Assembly: GCA_949297015.1 (NCBI GenBank)
Contig: CASFRF010000014.1
Span: 1-34,408 of the forward strand
DNA: 34,408 nt
DNA from: an uncultured bacterium
GTDB taxonomy: Bacteria; Verrucomicrobiota; Lentisphaeria; Victivallales; Victivallaceae
Direction: 5' to 3'
Shown here: positions 33,137 through 34,408 of the stretch, one piece after another
Layout: each line of letters starts with the position of its first letter
Numbering within the stretch: the first letter of the stretch is position 1
The notes under the pieces: generated by a model
Database searches by the model: none
What the model was told of the DNA's origin: nothing
What the model saw: only the letters and a program-made list of their open reading frames with translations
Program-made: the position numbers and the translations under genes

Positions 33137-33525
33137 CGTTCGATCACTTCCGCCCGGACAATGGTGTTTCTGAAGCGGTAAAACAGAAACCGGATCGAAC
33201 GGTCCTGATATTGATAGTAGAACATGAGCACCTGATTGGAGGTGTTGCGCTGATCCACCCGGGCGTCAACCGAGCTGAAGATCTGATCCAGCACCGACAC
33301 ATCAGTGGTAAAGGAGAAATCCACATGATCAACCAGGGTCTTGGCCGCCTCGTACTTCTCGCGCGAATTCGGCGGGAGGGACGGGTCGTGCAGGACTGCG
33401 ATCTCCCGCGAAAACCGGGTCATCACCTCGATATCCTCCGACGACAGCTTCGCCGTGGCGCAACCACTCAGCAGCACGGTCAGCAGCGCCACCGCCAACC
33501 ACATACTCCGCAATTTCTTCATCAT
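33133..33525 (-). CDS. Small lipoprotein of unknown function
   Basis: This 130-residue protein has a lipoprotein signal peptide with lipobox LLSGC (Cys22), so it is membrane-anchored by lipid. The mature part is about 108 residues, mixed alpha/beta and rich in aromatic residues near the end (FYYQYQDRSIRFLFYRF). No known family is recognised. Two ATGs stand in tandem at the start; AGGAAGG lies about 7 nt upstream. It is followed by tadA with a 4-nt overlap. Confidence 0.75.
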   Translation of the reverse strand: MMKKLRSMWLAVALLTVLLSGCATAKLSSEDIEVMTRFSREIAVLHDPSLPPNSREKYEAAKTLVDHVDFSFTTDVSVLDQIFSSVDARVDQRNTSNQVLMFYYQYQDRSIRFLFYRFRNTIVRAEVIER

Positions 33526-33568
33526 CCGTTCACCTTCCTCACTTCTCCCAACCGGCTTTTCAATCAGA

Positions 33569-33596
33569 AAAATACGCTCTTTTTTTGCTTTTTCAA
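33569..33596 (-). promoter_or_regulatory. Promoter of the lipoprotein-tadA operon
   Basis: On the minus strand, TTGAAA (33596-33591), a 16-bp A-rich spacer and TATTTT (33574-33569), about 37 nt before the likely transcript start region and ATG. Confidence 0.55.
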
Positions 33597-33616
33597 CCGA
33601 AAAACCCTTTTTTCAT

Positions 33617-33644
33617 TTGATTTTCAGATTTTCCGGAGTATATT
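33617..33644 (+). promoter_or_regulatory. Promoter of tRNA-Gly
   Basis: TTGATT (33617-33622), a 16-bp spacer and TATATT (33639-33644), 13 bp before the tRNA 5' end. It is divergent from the lipoprotein promoter. Confidence 0.65.
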
Positions 33645-33657
33645 TCCCTTGTCGGTT

Positions 33658-33731
33658 GCGGGTGTAGCAAAACGGTCATGCTCCAGCTTCCCAAGCTGGC
33701 GACGCCGGTTCGACTCCGGTCACCCGCTCCA
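33658..33731 (+). tRNA. tRNA-Gly(CCC)
   Basis: A 74-nt cloverleaf. The acceptor GCGGGTG pairs perfectly with CACCCGC. The anticodon stem CCAGC/GCTGG has loop TTCCCAA (anticodon CCC), the T-arm is CCGG-TTCGACT-CCGG, discriminator T, and CCA is encoded. Five Ts follow directly. Confidence 0.95.
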
Positions 33732-33813
33732 TTTTTCTCTTCGACGATTCGCCGAAACCCGCCTGCGGGCATTGCCGGACCGGCACCCCCGGAGGCGCAT
33801 GAGGAGTGCCGGA

Positions 33814-34408
33814 ATGCTGAGTCGCGTGCTCGCAGCCATGGACCGATACTACCGCCCCCGTCGTCGCGGCAACCCGCCGCCCGCATGCTGGCTGGAGGCG
33901 GAACGCCGACTCGATGACTTCCGCGCCCGCCACCCCGGAGCTCCGAACACCGCGCTGCGCGCCGAACTCTACCGGGTGCTGGTCGAAGGCGCCGAACCGG
34001 TGATCTTCGACGACTCCCCCTTCTTCTTCGAGCTCGGGCTGCGTTACGCCGAAAACTGGGGTACCCCGGAGGATCCGCAACCCGGGAGCTACCTCCACCG
34101 CCACTGGGGACCCGATACCCCGGAGGAGGCCGAGGCCCGGGCCCGGCTGTGGGATTTCGCCCTCTACAACCCCCGCCGCCGCGCCTTGCTCTGGTGCTGC
34201 TACGGCGACCACGGGTTCGATACCGACCACCACTCCCCGGGTTACACCCGGCTGTTCCGGCGCGGACTCAACGGCGTGCTGGAGGAGATCGCCCGCTCCC
34301 GCGCCCGGCCGGGCCGGACGCCCGCCGAATTGGGGGAACTCGACGCCATGCAAGCCGGTGTCGAGGCCCTGATCCGCCTGGCCGGACGCTTCGCGGAGCT
34401 GGCCGAGC
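33814..34408 (+). CDS. Glycyl-radical enzyme, pyruvate formate-lyase-like, N-terminal part
   Basis: The frame is open from an ATG at 33814 (GAGGAG 7 nt upstream) to the right edge, 198 codons seen. The pattern of an early helical region, FELGLRYAENWG, then a HHSPGYTRLFRRGLNGVLEEI helix and DAMQAGVEALIRLAGRFAELAE matches the N-terminal helices of the PFL/glycerol dehydratase-like family. The active-site cysteine and the glycyl-radical loop lie beyond the window. If complete it would be an oxygen-sensitive enzyme needing an activating radical-SAM partner, which fits an anaerobe. An in-frame ATG at 33799 is less likely because its RBS spacing is too short. Confidence 0.6.
   Translation, partial: MLSRVLAAMDRYYRPRRRGNPPPACWLEAERRLDDFRARHPGAPNTALRAELYRVLVEGAEPVIFDDSPFFFELGLRYAENWGTPEDPQPGSYLHRHWGPDTPEEAEARARLWDFALYNPRRRALLWCCYGDHGFDTDHHSPGYTRLFRRGLNGVLEEIARSRARPGRTPAELGELDAMQAGVEALIRLAGRFAELAE

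Noticed and set aside
33593-33886. Minus-strand ORF of 97 codons across tRNA-Gly
   Set aside because: GDRSRTGVASLGSWSMTVLLHPQ-type sequence is again the antisense reading of a tRNA; the region is occupied by the tRNA and its promoter.

Overview
The window is GC-rich, densely coding bacterial chromosome. The gene content points to the PVC superphylum, most likely a Lentisphaerota/Victivallales-type gut or marine polysaccharide degrader. The evidence is a pseudopilin with the H-X9-DG signature encoded directly beside a giant secreted glycosidase and a GntR/LacI-type regulator, several very large secreted glycoside hydrolases, and a glycyl-radical enzyme. This placement is inference; there is no rRNA or other phylogenetic marker in the window.

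Layout. 1-328: the 3' end of an unidentified gene. 419-12165: a plus-strand operon of three tandem paralogues of about 1290 residues (secreted, GH42-like, with a beta-sandwich inserted in the TIM barrel), driven by a near-consensus sigma-70 promoter. 12207-16760: a minus-strand operon pepF (oligoendopeptidase F), a cytosolic GH95-like glycosidase and a HAD phosphatase. 16849-21550: a plus-strand run of an O-antigen-ligase-like membrane protein (possibly leaderless), a class B penicillin-binding protein translationally coupled to it, a YjbQ-family protein and a FlaR-like P-loop kinase. 21587-23214: gdhA (NADP-type glutamate dehydrogenase) behind a perfect sigma-54 (-24/-12) promoter with dyad elements upstream, ending in a strong terminator. 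23213-30383: a minus-strand operon regulator, pseudopilin and 1737-residue GH2-like enzyme, with an inverted-repeat operator pair bracketing the promoter. 30405-31322: a small HTH-like protein with a leader of about 245 nt holding tiny ORFs. 31371-31650: an undescribed structured RNA locus of about 180-200 nt with an excellent promoter, phased upstream repeats and a terminator. 31773-32186: a small two-TM protein with its own promoter and terminator. 32497-33596: tRNA-Arg(ACG), tadA and a small lipoprotein (minus strand). 33617-34408: tRNA-Gly(CCC) and the start of a glycyl-radical (pyruvate formate-lyase-like) enzyme.

How it fits together. The two secreted glycosidase loci probably attack complex glycans outside the cell or in the periplasm. 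The intracellular GH95-like enzyme and peptidase would finish the breakdown of imported fragments. Glutamate dehydrogenase and a PFL-like enzyme fit nitrogen assimilation and fermentative metabolism in an anaerobe. The most unusual elements are the GH42-like triplication with patchy near-identity, the regulator/pseudopilin/GH2 module whose GH2 barrel lacks the usual acid/base glutamate, the sigma-54 control of gdhA, and the stand-alone RNA gene around 31.4-31.6 kb.
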